IMG/VR virus record: IMGVR_UViG_3300035183_001472 | Span: 1 to 25,668 of that record | Source: a virus | DNA: 25,668 nt | Direction: 5' to 3' (one strand) | Shown here: positions 1-7,127 of the stretch, in pieces | Position numbering within the stretch: position 1 is the stretch's first letter | Layout of the letters: every line of letters begins with the position of its first letter | Position numbers and translations under genes: made by a program | Notes under the pieces: model-generated | Database searches by the model: none | Seen by the model: the letters and a program-made list of their open reading frames with translations, nothing else | Told to the model about the DNA's origin: nothing

Positions 1-513
1 ATGAAGATTGTCTTTGTCAATCGGTATTTTCACCCCGACCATTCGGCTACAAGCCAGTTGTTAAGTGATCTGGCCTTTCATCTCGCCAAAGCCCAATCGG
101 AAATTTACGTCGTGACAAGCCGACAGGTGTACGATGACCCAGCTTCCCTGCTCCCCAAACGTGATTCAATTCAAGGGGTTGTTGTGATTCGTGTGTGGAC
201 GACTCGGTACGGCGTTTCCCAGCTCCGGCCGCGTGTGGTGTTCGTCGGCATCCGCAAAGACTTGGCCTCGGGGTTCTCATGGCCGGAACCGCTCAAAACT
301 GAGCCGCCGACCGTTGGCGAGCTGCTGCATGATCTGATGAAGGCAAACGGCTGGCGCGGCGCTGACCGCTGGCGCGAACAGGCCAACACCATCGCCCCGA
401 CACTGGGTGGCGTGATGGCGACGGTAGAGAACTGCTCACGAAAATATGGACAACGGTGGACAAATTGGTTATCGAGCATGAACGTTAGGCGTGCATACCG
501 GGCACGGACTTGA
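1..513 (+). pseudogene. Chimeric remnant: glycosyltransferase N-terminus joined to a C5-cytosine methyltransferase fragment
   Basis: The frame encodes 170 residues from unrelated families. Residues 1-69 (opening MKIVFVNRYF, then HSATSQLLSDLAFHLA, VVTSRQ, YDDP and RVWTTRYG) look like the N-terminal Rossmann half of a family 4 glycosyltransferase, of a kind found in bacterial polysaccharide clusters. From about residue 70 the protein switches to YGVSQLRPRVVFVGIRKDL. That is motif VIII (QxRxR) of a Dcm-type cytosine methyltransferase, followed by WPEP, PTVGELLHDLM and ANTIAPTLGG, which are usual for that family. After about residue 137 neither family is recognisable. Methyltransferase motifs I-VI, IX and X and the whole glycosyltransferase C-terminal half are missing, so neither activity is expected. 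The switch lies near bases 200-216. It could be a phage-host junction, an old deletion scar or an assembly join. The frame starts on base 1, so upstream context is unknown. Confidence 0.7.
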
Positions 514-535
514 AAGAAAGGAGGGGAGATGATCG

Positions 536-835
536 ATGATCACGGTTGACATCCAAGATGATGGCGGACAGGTGCTCATCACGCTGACAGAGAGTGAGCG
601 TGACCGGCTCAATGTCCGCATGCAGCAGGTAGGCCGCGAGCGGATTGTGGCCTATATTACCAGAGAGGCGGAGCGGATGATATCGGAGGCGCTGATGCAA
701 GCCATCGAGCGCGACGGGCGGCTGGCGAAGCAAGAGTTGGAGCAGTTACTCCAGCAGCTTGATCCCGTCAAGTCGTGGAAAGCCTATATTGCCATTCGTT
801 CTCTGGTCGACGAGGAGAAGAAAGGACGGACATGA
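536..835 (+). CDS. Hypothetical phage early protein, 99 aa
   Basis: I do not recognise this protein. It is charged and probably mostly helical after a short beta-like start (MITVDIQDDGGQVLITL). Residues 40-85 are rich in Glu, Gln, Arg and Leu (AERMISEALMQAIERDGR, KQELEQLLQQL), suggesting an amphipathic or coiled-coil helix. The start at 536 is preferred because a strong ribosome binding site (AAAGGAGGGG, around 517-526) lies 9 bases upstream. A nearer ATG at 529 gives only six codons. The stop overlaps the next start by 4 bases (ATGA), so it belongs to the early operon with the single-strand binding and recombination genes. This is the first intact gene after the broken frame at the left edge. 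Confidence 0.75.
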   Translation: MITVDIQDDGGQVLITLTESERDRLNVRMQQVGRERIVAYITREAERMISEALMQAIERDGRLAKQELEQLLQQLDPVKSWKAYIAIRSLVDEEKKGRT

Positions 836-1131
836 ACATACTGCATGAGCGTGAAAAAAGTCATGGGTCATGGAAGGCGGTGTCGAGCTTGGCTGCGGAG
901 TGGAAGGCGCGCTGGCGGAACGAGCGTACCTTGCCGCCGGCGCAAGCAGAGGCGCTCGATATGATCATCACGAAGATGGCGCGGATTATTTGCGGCGATG
1001 CCAGCCACAAAGATCATTGGGTGGATATTGCGGGTTACGCCCTACTGGGAGCGGGGCAACTGCCGGAACCACAAGGGGGGATACATGAGAGGCATGACGT
1101 CATGCGTAGTCGTCGGGCGGGTCGTCGATGA
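832..1131 (+). CDS. DUF6378-like phage protein
   Basis: This 99-residue protein carries a pattern I associate with the DUF6378 family of small phage proteins: HGSW near the N-terminus, then QAEALDMIITKMARIICGD, then KDHWVDIAGYALLGA. The family is common in phage early regions, and I know of no firmly assigned activity. ATG 832 is chosen because AAAGGA lies just upstream and it overlaps the previous stop. An in-frame ATG at 775 would run far into the previous gene. The last 15 or so codons overlap the start of ssb by 47 bases. They read HERHDVMRSRRAGRR and look unconstrained, so the selected part probably ends near residue 83. It is translated with the replication genes. Confidence 0.7.
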   Translation: MNILHEREKSHGSWKAVSSLAAEWKARWRNERTLPPAQAEALDMIITKMARIICGDASHKDHWVDIAGYALLGAGQLPEPQGGIHERHDVMRSRRAGRR

Positions 1132-1420
1132 CCCACAGGCATCATATTTGCCGAGCGGAACGGTCGTGGCTAACTGGTCAGTGGCCGTCAATACCGGAAA
1201 AGAGGAGAAAGATGTAGGATTTTTTGGTTGTCGAGCCTATGGCAAGACAGCCGAGCTGGTAGCCAGCTTCGTTCGGAAGGGCTCCCCTTTGGTCATCCAG
1301 GGGAGCTTGCAACAAGATCGATGGAAAAAAGATGGGCAACGGAGAGAGAAGGTCACCATTCTTGTGGAACATGTCGTGTTTCTGGACAAGAAGCGTGATG
1401 CTGGACAGGAGGAATCATGA
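1085..1420 (+). CDS. ssb: Single-stranded DNA-binding protein
   Basis: The 111-residue product has the OB-fold signature of bacterial SSB: VVVGRVVDDPQ, PSGTVVANWSVAVN, then FFGCRAYGKTAELVASFVRKG, then QGSLQQDRWKKDGQRREK and VVFLDKK. It should coat single-stranded phage DNA in replication and recombination, working with the ERF annealase and exonuclease encoded just downstream. It is shorter than typical cellular SSB (around 170 residues). It ends DAGQEES and lacks both the flexible linker and the acidic DDDIPF-type tip that recruits partner proteins. Start 1085 is preceded by a GGGGGG run; the frame could extend upstream to 998, but that lies inside the preceding gene. The stop overlaps the next start (ATGA at 1417-1420). 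Confidence 0.92.
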   Translation: MRGMTSCVVVGRVVDDPQASYLPSGTVVANWSVAVNTGKEEKDVGFFGCRAYGKTAELVASFVRKGSPLVIQGSLQQDRWKKDGQRREKVTILVEHVVFLDKKRDAGQEES

Positions 1421-2145
1421 AGCAGATTGCGAAGAAATTAATCGCGGCGTGGAGCCTCATGGAACCGATGCCGCGCTTAGGGACCAATGAGCGGTATGGG
1501 TACTCCTATGTACGGGAACAAGATGCAGCGGATGTCGTCCGAAAAGCCTTCGTAAAAGTGGGGCTGTGCTGCATCCCATCGGTTGAGTCCATTGAGAGAC
1601 ATATGGAAAGCGGGAAGGCCGTCCACACCATTGCGACCGTCAAGTTCACGCTGGTCGATCCGGAGTCTGGTGAGATCTGTGAACTGAAGATGGTGGGGGA
1701 AGGGGCGGATCAATACGACAAGTCCCTGTACAAGGCCATCACTGGGGCGACAAAGTACGCCTACCTCAAGTTGGCCATGGCAGGAAGCGACGATGATGCG
1801 GAAGCGGATCTCTCAGCATCTGTTCCCAAGCCGGAAAAGGCTCCGGCTGCTCCCAAGCCGGAAAAGGCTCCGGCTGCTCCCAAGCCGGAAAAACAGTATG
1901 TGACGGGGACCATTGTGCGCGTCGCCCCGGCGATCGGTGACCGAATGGCAACGCTCGCAATACGAGATCGCATGAATGGGAATGGCGTGACGGTCTATTT
2001 TATGCAAAAGGAGCTCTTGTCTGATGCCATGCGGTATATGCGGGACAAGCATGTGGTCGAGGTCACGTTAGATTGTACATGCACCCCAGTGGTGGCGACG
2101 GCGTTAACGCCGATCCGCAGCACGGACATTGGGGAGGGAGGTTGA
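1417..2145 (+). CDS. erf: ERF-family single-strand annealing protein
   Basis: The 242-residue product matches the ERF recombinase family, the annealing proteins typified by P22 Erf. The family hallmark is clear at residues 94-121: GEGADQYDKSLYKAITGATK, followed by YAYLKLAMAG and an acidic stretch DDDAEAD. ERF proteins anneal complementary single strands and support phage recombination and circularisation. Residues 137-159 are a Pro/Lys/Ala/Glu linker made of a repeated PKPEKAPAA unit, encoded by tandem 27-base DNA repeats. It separates the ERF domain from a C-terminal domain of about 80 residues, beta-rich by appearance (TGTIVRVAP, VTVYFMQK, VVEVTLDC), that I do not recognise. AGGAGG sits 4 bases before the ATG. 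The exonuclease starts 1 base after the stop, so the pair is co-translated. Confidence 0.85.
   Translation: MKQIAKKLIAAWSLMEPMPRLGTNERYGYSYVREQDAADVVRKAFVKVGLCCIPSVESIERHMESGKAVHTIATVKFTLVDPESGEICELKMVGEGADQYDKSLYKAITGATKYAYLKLAMAGSDDDAEADLSASVPKPEKAPAAPKPEKAPAAPKPEKQYVTGTIVRVAPAIGDRMATLAIRDRMNGNGVTVYFMQKELLSDAMRYMRDKHVVEVTLDCTCTPVVATALTPIRSTDIGEGG
1825..1892 (+). repeat. Tandem 27-bp repeat inside erf
   Basis: Two exact 27-base copies (1825-1851 and 1852-1878) are followed by the first 14 bases of a third (1879-1892). The repeat is in frame and encodes PKPEKAPAA, giving a flexible, positively charged and proline-rich linker between the ERF domain and the C-terminal domain. Exact identity at DNA level points to recent duplication by slippage. 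Whole-unit changes would alter linker length without breaking the frame. Confidence 0.95.
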
Positions 2146-2146
2146 T

Positions 2147-3094
2147 ATGATTACAGAAGAACAGAAACGGCGACGACAGCAGTTTTTGGGTGGGAGTGAT
2201 GCGCCGGTCGTCATGGGCATCAGCCCCTATAAAACTCGGCGCGAGTTGTACCACGAAAAACGCGGCGAGTTGACGATATCGCCTGATGTGACGGAGGCGA
2301 TGGAGATCGGCGCGATCATCGAGTCAGCGATTGCCGAACTGTATACCTACCGGACCGGGAGAGCCCTTCGGCAGCACGACACCTTGATCCATCCGCAGTA
2401 TGCATGGATGGGAGTGAACGTGGATCGACTGATCGATGACCCCCGCAAGGGGGTCGGGGTGCTGGAGATCAAGAACTACAGCACGCCACATGGCGCGCAG
2501 ATTTACTCCCTCGCGGACGTCCCTGACGAGGTGTATGTCCAGTTGCAGCATGGCATCGCGGTGGCCATGTCGACCGTTGGCGCGACGTGGGGGGCTGTGG
2601 CCATTCTGATCGGTGGCACGCGGCTGTTTTGCTCAGATATCGAGCGGGATGATGAGCTGATTCGAGGACTGATCGAATTGGAAGCTTCGTTTTGGGAGTG
2701 TGTGCAGTCCGGACACCCTCCGGATGACAATGTGAGTACTGACGTGTTGGCTCGGCTGTACCCGAAAGACTCCGGGCGGACTGTTGTACTGGATACGCCG
2801 GAAGCCCTGCGCATTGCGCAGGAATTGGAGGAGTGGAAAGCTGCAGCGAAGCAGGCGGAGGAGGAAATTGAGAAACGAAAGGCCTGGTTTCAACTGGCCA
2901 TGCAGGATGCCAGTGTGGCGACGATCCCGGGATGGGGGAGCGTCACCTGGAAGCATGGGAGATCCACGACCAAGACCATTGTGGATGAGGAACGACTCCA
3001 GCAGTATCCGGAAGCCTATGCCGCGTGCTGTCGGGTTGTGCAGACGACGGGGGCGCGCGTCTTTCGGATGCGGCCAGGGAAGGAGGCATCGTGA
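2147..3094 (+). CDS. YqaJ-type viral recombinase / 5'-3' exonuclease
   Basis: The 315-residue product fits the YqaJ/lambda-exonuclease group of PDDEXK nucleases. Visible elements are RRQQFLGGSDAPVVMGISPY at the N-terminus (residues 9-28), KRGEL, EIGAIIESAIAELY (53-66), NVDRLID with the metal-binding Asp near 93, LEIKN (106-110) with the Glu-x-Lys catalytic pair, and YVQLQHGIA (130-138). Such enzymes resect double-stranded ends to make the single strands that ERF-type annealases pair, and the two genes are adjacent here. Start 2147 follows a GGGGAGGGAGG ribosome site; a TTG at 2129 in frame is less likely. Residues 220-255 form a charged helical segment (EELEEWKAAAKQAEEEIEKR), probably coiled. 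The stop overlaps the next start (GTGA). Confidence 0.88.
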   Translation: MITEEQKRRRQQFLGGSDAPVVMGISPYKTRRELYHEKRGELTISPDVTEAMEIGAIIESAIAELYTYRTGRALRQHDTLIHPQYAWMGVNVDRLIDDPRKGVGVLEIKNYSTPHGAQIYSLADVPDEVYVQLQHGIAVAMSTVGATWGAVAILIGGTRLFCSDIERDDELIRGLIELEASFWECVQSGHPPDDNVSTDVLARLYPKDSGRTVVLDTPEALRIAQELEEWKAAAKQAEEEIEKRKAWFQLAMQDASVATIPGWGSVTWKHGRSTTKTIVDEERLQQYPEAYAACCRVVQTTGARVFRMRPGKEAS

Positions 3095-3495
3095 GCGCGC
3101 GCGCGCAGCGGAGGGGGAAGGCCTTTGAACGCTTAGTGGCTAAGCAGGTCGGTGGTCGGCGCTATTGGGCGAATAGCGGCGGTTTTGTGGACGTGGAAAC
3201 GCCGACGTGGGTCATCCAGACGAAGCGAGTGCAGGCCTGCTCCTTAGCGCAGTTGGTTCAGTTGGCCGTCCGCATCGAGCAGGAAGGCCGACGAGTCGGG
3301 AAGGACGGATGCGTGATGATCGCCTTACCTCGGTCACGGACCATTGTGGTGGCAATGACGTATCGCACCTGGTGTCGGCGAATGAATGGAGGGGAACATG
3401 GACAAATTAATCGGACAGGATATCATTTTGGCCATGCAGGCCCGTCGGAGGTGGGTGAAGCAACTCCAGCATCGTCGCCGGTGGATGGTCATTGA
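3091..3495 (+). CDS. PDDEXK-fold resolvase-like protein (Hjc/VRR-like)
   Basis: The 134-residue product resembles small archaeal-type or phage Holliday-junction resolvases. It shows RRGKAFERLVAKQVGGRRYW (residues 7-26), FVDVETPTWVIQTKRVQ (32-48) and SLAQLVQLAV. Candidate catalytic residues are Glu13, Asp34, Glu36 and the Gln-Thr-Lys at 43-45, where most relatives carry Glu-x-Lys. Its likely job is to cut branched recombination or replication intermediates, in keeping with the annealase and exonuclease upstream. The start is GTG at 3091, overlapping the exonuclease stop, and is followed at once by an alternating GC run (3095-3106). The last 33 residues overlap the next gene by 98 bases and look unconserved. 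A simple DNA-binding or restriction-like nuclease role cannot be excluded. Confidence 0.68.
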   Translation: MSARAQRRGKAFERLVAKQVGGRRYWANSGGFVDVETPTWVIQTKRVQACSLAQLVQLAVRIEQEGRRVGKDGCVMIALPRSRTIVVAMTYRTWCRRMNGGEHGQINRTGYHFGHAGPSEVGEATPASSPVDGH

Positions 3496-3601
3496 TCATC
3501 CGCTGTTTTGGGTGGGGGTGGCATGCGGGAGCCTGATCATGATGGTCTTGATTGGCATAATGGGCATAATGGGAGGGATTCATGAATGCACAACTCGCTG
3601 A
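3398..3601 (+). CDS. Small single-pass membrane protein
   Basis: The 67-residue product has a basic N-terminal half (RRRW, HRRRW) and one clear membrane segment, FWVGVACGSLIMMVLIGIM, at about residues 37-58. The positive-inside rule places the N-terminus in the cytoplasm. I do not recognise a family. ATG 3398 is preferred over ATG 3386 because GGAGGGG lies just before it. The gene overlaps the resolvase-like gene by 98 bases and the next small gene by 20 bases. Near its end is a tandem 9-base repeat (GCATAATGG, about 3558-3575) within the membrane segment. A membrane protein in an early operon could act on the host envelope or in superinfection exclusion, but nothing in the sequence settles this. 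Confidence 0.6.
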   Translation: MDKLIGQDIILAMQARRRWVKQLQHRRRWMVIDHPLFWVGVACGSLIMMVLIGIMGIMGGIHECTTR

Positions 3602-3773
3602 ACACATGCGCACACTGATCGCTCGAGTCCGGCACCTGGAGTCGCTGCTCGTGATGGCCAACGCGCATCTTGAGCGTGTGGCTGATGTGCTGACCGCAGA
3701 GACCAATGATCTCGAAGGGAAGCTCTCGCGGCTCAGACAGGAACTCGAGGCGGATCGGGGACATGAGTGCTGA
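3582..3773 (+). CDS. Small coiled-coil protein, unknown function
   Basis: The 63-residue product is predicted to be almost entirely alpha-helical, with heptad-like spacing of Leu, Val and Ala (TLIARVRHLESLLVMANAHL, then LEGKLSRLRQELEADR). This suggests a short dimeric coiled coil. No family was recognised. GGGAGG sits 5 bases before the ATG, which supports expression. The gene overlaps its upstream neighbour by 20 bases and the primase-helicase gene by 11 bases, so it is translated as part of the early operon. It might be an adaptor or small regulator of the primase-helicase that follows, but that rests only on position. Confidence 0.65.
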   Translation: MNAQLAEHMRTLIARVRHLESLLVMANAHLERVADVLTAETNDLEGKLSRLRQELEADRGHEC

Positions 3774-5862
3774 TTTCGAGCGAGTCCGGCGCGAGAGTGT
3801 GCCCTTACTGCCGTCCATCTTGCCGCGGCTGTTCCCGCGTGGACGGGTCATCGGACGCGAGTTTCGTGTCGGCAATCTGGCTGGGGAGCCTGGCCAATCA
3901 TTGGCGATCAATCTGGAGACCGGTGTCTGGTCGGATTTCGCAACTGGGCAGAAAGGGCCGGATCTGACCAGCCTATTGGCGGCCATGCTGGACGTGTCGC
4001 AAGTCGACGCATGTTTGCTGGCCCAGACGATCATGGACGACCCCTCCTTTGCCGAGACGGTGTGCGCACAGCCGGTGACGGCGCCCTCAAAGCCGATAGA
4101 CGTTCCCATTTATACGCCGGAGACCTTTGCACTCCCTGAATGGGGCAGCCCATTCCTGCTGCATGAGTACCGATGGGGAGATGGATCCCTGGCGTTTGTT
4201 GTGGCGCGTTATGGGAATTCGCGAGCGTCCAAGACCTATCGCCCTTGGGTCTGGGACGGATATGCCTGGAGCAAAACCGGACTGCCCGAACGACGGCCGC
4301 TCTATCGCTTACCACAGTTGCTTGCCGCTCCGCAGACGAGGCCTGTGCTGGTGGTCGAGGGTGAGAAATGCGCCGATCTGGCGGCTGACGTGCTCGGCGA
4401 TCGTCTGGCCGTCGTGACCTGGTCGGGTGGAGCCAGCGCGACAGGGAAGACGGATTGGCAACCATTGGCCGGTCGTTCTGTCATCATCTGGCCGGATGCT
4501 GATGCCCCCGGGCGTCGAGCAGGCTCGGATATTGCCGAGCGGATCCAGGGGATTGTGGCCGACCTGTCGATCATTGAAACCGGGGAACTGCCCCCGAGAG
4601 CTGATATCGTTGATATCTGGAACGATCTTGCCGGCCGTCACGGTACGGCAGAGACCTTGATGTCCTGGATTGAGTCGCATCGACGGGTGGTGCCCACCGT
4701 TCCGATTCCCTCTCGGCCTGCACAGGACTGGACACAGGAGCTGCGCGTCACGCCGTCCGGGAGTCCGAAGCGGATCGTCTACAATGTCGACCTGATCGTG
4801 CAGCATGACGACTATTTCAAGGATTGGTGGATCGAGGCGTGGGATGATCATATCTGGATTGGCAGTCGGCAGGCGACCGATGCTGATCTCTATGCCGCCC
4901 GGGCGTATCTCTCGCAGCGTTGGCACATCGAAGTGCCCGAAGAGTTGATCAGGAGTGCGATTCTCTCACGACGCCCCCATCGGAATACCATTGTGGAGTG
5001 GCTTCGCTCGCTGAAGTGGGATGGGCGATCCCGATGGCTCGATCTGGCCGCACAGGTGTTTCGGGATCCCTCCGATTATCTGGTCTCCGTCCTTCGCATG
5101 TTGTTCTGCGGTCTTGCGGCGCGCGCCCTGACCCCTGGGGTCAAGTTCGACCACTGCATCATTATTCGCGGGCCACAGGGGATTGGGAAAACCCGGTTTT
5201 TTGAGCTCTTAGGTGGTGATCGTTACGTAGCGATCTATGCGTCCATGATGACGGATGCGAAGGACGTCTTGAGCGCCATGTCCTCCGGCTGGGTCGTCAA
5301 CATCGAAGAGCTCTTTGATTCACGGCGGAACATTCGTGAGATTAAGTCGATCATCACATCCACGACGGACACCTGGCGACGACCGTACGATCGGATTGCC
5401 CAGGTTCACCCGAAGCGATGCGTGTTGGTCGGCACGACAGATGCCGAGCTGGGATTCCTTGACGATCCGGCCGGCTATCGGCGATTCTTAATTATCAATT
5501 GCCACTGTCGCCTGCAGTTGGATTGGTTTTGTGCCGCCCGAGAGGCCTTGTTTGCGGAAGCCGTGCAGTGCGTCACGACTGATCCGAACTGGTGGCAACT
5601 GGATTCAGCATCACGACAGCTTGCCGAGCAAATCGCCTCCGATCTGGAACTTGAGGATCCCTGGATGCACACGTTTCGGGAGGCCTTAGTGCCTGGCGTG
5701 GCGTATTCCATGGATCAACTCTGTGCCATGCTCTCGATTGCTGTCTCTCAACAGCATTCCGGAGTGACACGCCGAGTGGCGCGCATTGTGCGCCATCTTG
5801 GCTGGATCAAACGTCGCGGGAAAGATGGCCGGTACTGGTATGAATACTGTGCAGATGGTTAG
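3763..5862 (+). CDS. Primase-helicase: Toprim domain plus VapE/VirE-type ATPase
   Basis: The 699-residue product combines two replication activities. The N-terminal 120 residues (for example TGVWSDFATGQKGPDLTSLL) resemble the region before Toprim in phage and plasmid primases. A Toprim domain follows, with VLVVEGEKCAD at 195-205 (catalytic Glu199) and WPDADAPGR at 243-251 (the DxD metal site, Asp245 and Asp247). The C-terminal half matches the virulence-associated E (VapE) superfamily: KWDGRSRW, Walker A GPQGIGKT at 470-477, Walker B WVVNIEEL at 510-517, then KSIITSTTDTWRRPY and GTTDAELGFLDDPAGYRRFL. Such proteins prime and unwind DNA at phage or island origins. ATG 3763 lies inside the end of the previous gene; an in-frame ATG at 3706 would overlap it much further. 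It is the last gene of the early operon, and its stop interlocks with that of the converging tail-fibre gene. Confidence 0.88.
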   Translation: MSADFERVRRESVPLLPSILPRLFPRGRVIGREFRVGNLAGEPGQSLAINLETGVWSDFATGQKGPDLTSLLAAMLDVSQVDACLLAQTIMDDPSFAETVCAQPVTAPSKPIDVPIYTPETFALPEWGSPFLLHEYRWGDGSLAFVVARYGNSRASKTYRPWVWDGYAWSKTGLPERRPLYRLPQLLAAPQTRPVLVVEGEKCADLAADVLGDRLAVVTWSGGASATGKTDWQPLAGRSVIIWPDADAPGRRAGSDIAERIQGIVADLSIIETGELPPRADIVDIWNDLAGRHGTAETLMSWIESHRRVVPTVPIPSRPAQDWTQELRVTPSGSPKRIVYNVDLIVQHDDYFKDWWIEAWDDHIWIGSRQATDADLYAARAYLSQRWHIEVPEELIRSAILSRRPHRNTIVEWLRSLKWDGRSRWLDLAAQVFRDPSDYLVSVLRMLFCGLAARALTPGVKFDHCIIIRGPQGIGKTRFFELLGGDRYVAIYASMMTDAKDVLSAMSSGWVVNIEELFDSRRNIREIKSIITSTTDTWRRPYDRIAQVHPKRCVLVGTTDAELGFLDDPAGYRRFLIINCHCRLQLDWFCAAREALFAEAVQCVTTDPNWWQLDSASRQLAEQIASDLELEDPWMHTFREALVPGVAYSMDQLCAMLSIAVSQQHSGVTRRVARIVRHLGWIKRRGKDGRYWYEYCADG

Positions 5863-7127
5863 GTCTTGATGATGTATTGCACGACTTGCCATGGTGGCAT
5901 CGTGTTATGCGCCAATCCACCACCTGTCGCTTCCATGCCGATCGTGTAATATTGCGCCCCATCTCCGCTGACCGCGCCTGTCCCTATGTCGTGGGATTTG
6001 ACCGTAAACGTCGTGACCGGCGTTCCGTTACGCAGAAAGCGATGCGTATGGGACGGCATCTCACTGACTTGGAGGAGATGCACCTCAGCCCCGCCCGTTC
6101 CCCCCATCGTGTCGGCATTGCTGCCCCCCACGGATGCGGAGGTCACACGATTGGCGGTGCCGTCAATCCCTAACGGGAATCGCCCTCGCAAGTCCGGCAC
6201 ATTGAACGTACTGGATCCGTCTCCGGGGCCATAGGCGACGCCAATGACGGCAAAGAGTCTGGCGTAGGTGACGCGAGAGACCTCTTGCCCGTCGCAGAGC
6301 AACCATCCAGCCGGCACAGTGTTGTGATGTCCGTACGGGAGGATGCTTCCTGTGGGCACAAAGACTTGCTCCTGGGTCCAGACGGGGGACGCCTCATTGC
6401 CGGTGTTGCGGTATCCGATGGGGTACCCATTCTCGATGCCTAACTTCCAGTCTCCGCTCGTATGGATCATGCGGTAACCTGGTGCGGCTGACTTGACGGT
6501 TGGGAGCCCGATCATGACCGGATGCACTCCGTCACTATATCCCCCAGGCCAGCTCGACCCCGATGCAGAGAGCAATGCGGGCGCGATCATCGAGACCGTG
6601 GTCGGTACCACGCCATCGGCGTCGACCGAGAGCGTGAGCACCGTGTTGATTGCATTGTAGGTGCTGTTGATGATGGTGGCATACACCGACGTGGTGAGTG
6701 CTGTTAATTTGACTCGCCGTCCGACATGGTAGAGTTCGCGAACGTCGCCGGCGATGGCTACTGTCGTGGCATTGACATAAGACACCGTGTGTGGCGTGAG
6801 CCATTCCTGTGTCAGCGTTGACGACACATCCTCCAGTAAAATCTCGTCGATGGTATAGATCGGTGATGTGGGGGGATCTGTATCGTGTGGCGGCGCATAG
6901 ACAAACTTATAGGCTCTGGTCGCGTCAATGTAAATCGGCGTCGGAGGCATCCCGATCGCATTCAGGATGATCGGGTTCGTGTGGAAGGCCGTTCCGTTCG
7001 CCGACGTTGCGACGGAGACTTTGGTTGACGTGCCGGCCTGGTACGTAAAGAGTTTGGCTCCTACATAGGGTTGCCCATTAGGCGTTAACCACTGCGTATT
7101 GCCAACTGGTGATAATCGCCATCCCAT
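5859..7127 (-). CDS. Tail fibre with podovirus-type N-terminus and phage tail collar domain
   Basis: The 422-residue product begins with a pattern common to head-binding N-termini of short-tailed phage fibres: NTQWLTPNGQPYVGAKLFTY, AGTSTKVSVATSANG, NPIILNAIGMP and YKFVYAPP. The C-terminal third is a phage tail collar domain (Pfam PF07484 type): GSILPYGHHNTVPAGWLLCD, FAVIGVAYGPGDGSSTFNVP, DLRGRFPLGID, EMPSHTHRF, ending MPPWQVVQYIIKT. It should attach to the tail machine and contact the host surface. The start at 7127 is chosen because GGAG lies 8 bases upstream and the preceding gene ends at 7129. The frame runs open to 7181 without an obvious ribosome site. It is the last gene of the late operon and overlaps the stop of the converging primase-helicase gene. 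Confidence 0.87.
   Translation of the reverse strand: MGWRLSPVGNTQWLTPNGQPYVGAKLFTYQAGTSTKVSVATSANGTAFHTNPIILNAIGMPPTPIYIDATRAYKFVYAPPHDTDPPTSPIYTIDEILLEDVSSTLTQEWLTPHTVSYVNATTVAIAGDVRELYHVGRRVKLTALTTSVYATIINSTYNAINTVLTLSVDADGVVPTTVSMIAPALLSASGSSWPGGYSDGVHPVMIGLPTVKSAAPGYRMIHTSGDWKLGIENGYPIGYRNTGNEASPVWTQEQVFVPTGSILPYGHHNTVPAGWLLCDGQEVSRVTYARLFAVIGVAYGPGDGSSTFNVPDLRGRFPLGIDGTANRVTSASVGGSNADTMGGTGGAEVHLLQVSEMPSHTHRFLRNGTPVTTFTVKSHDIGTGAVSGDGAQYYTIGMEATGGGLAHNTMPPWQVVQYIIKT

Noticed and set aside
1-513. Functional glycosyltransferase gene
   Set aside because: Only the N-terminal 70 residues match; the nucleotide-sugar-binding half is replaced by methyltransferase sequence.
529-549. Earlier ATG before the first small early gene
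   Set aside because: It reads only six codons before a stop; the ATG at 536 opens the 99-codon gene.
3537-4109. 190-codon open frame on the minus strand
   Set aside because: It crosses three plus-strand genes with good starts and has no family pattern; Ser/Arg-rich composition is typical of an antisense shadow.
4309-4926. 205-codon open frame on the minus strand
   Set aside because: It lies wholly inside the primase-helicase gene, is Pro/Arg-rich with no recognisable motif, and has no ribosome site. It is a GC-rich shadow of a gene with clear Toprim and Walker motifs.
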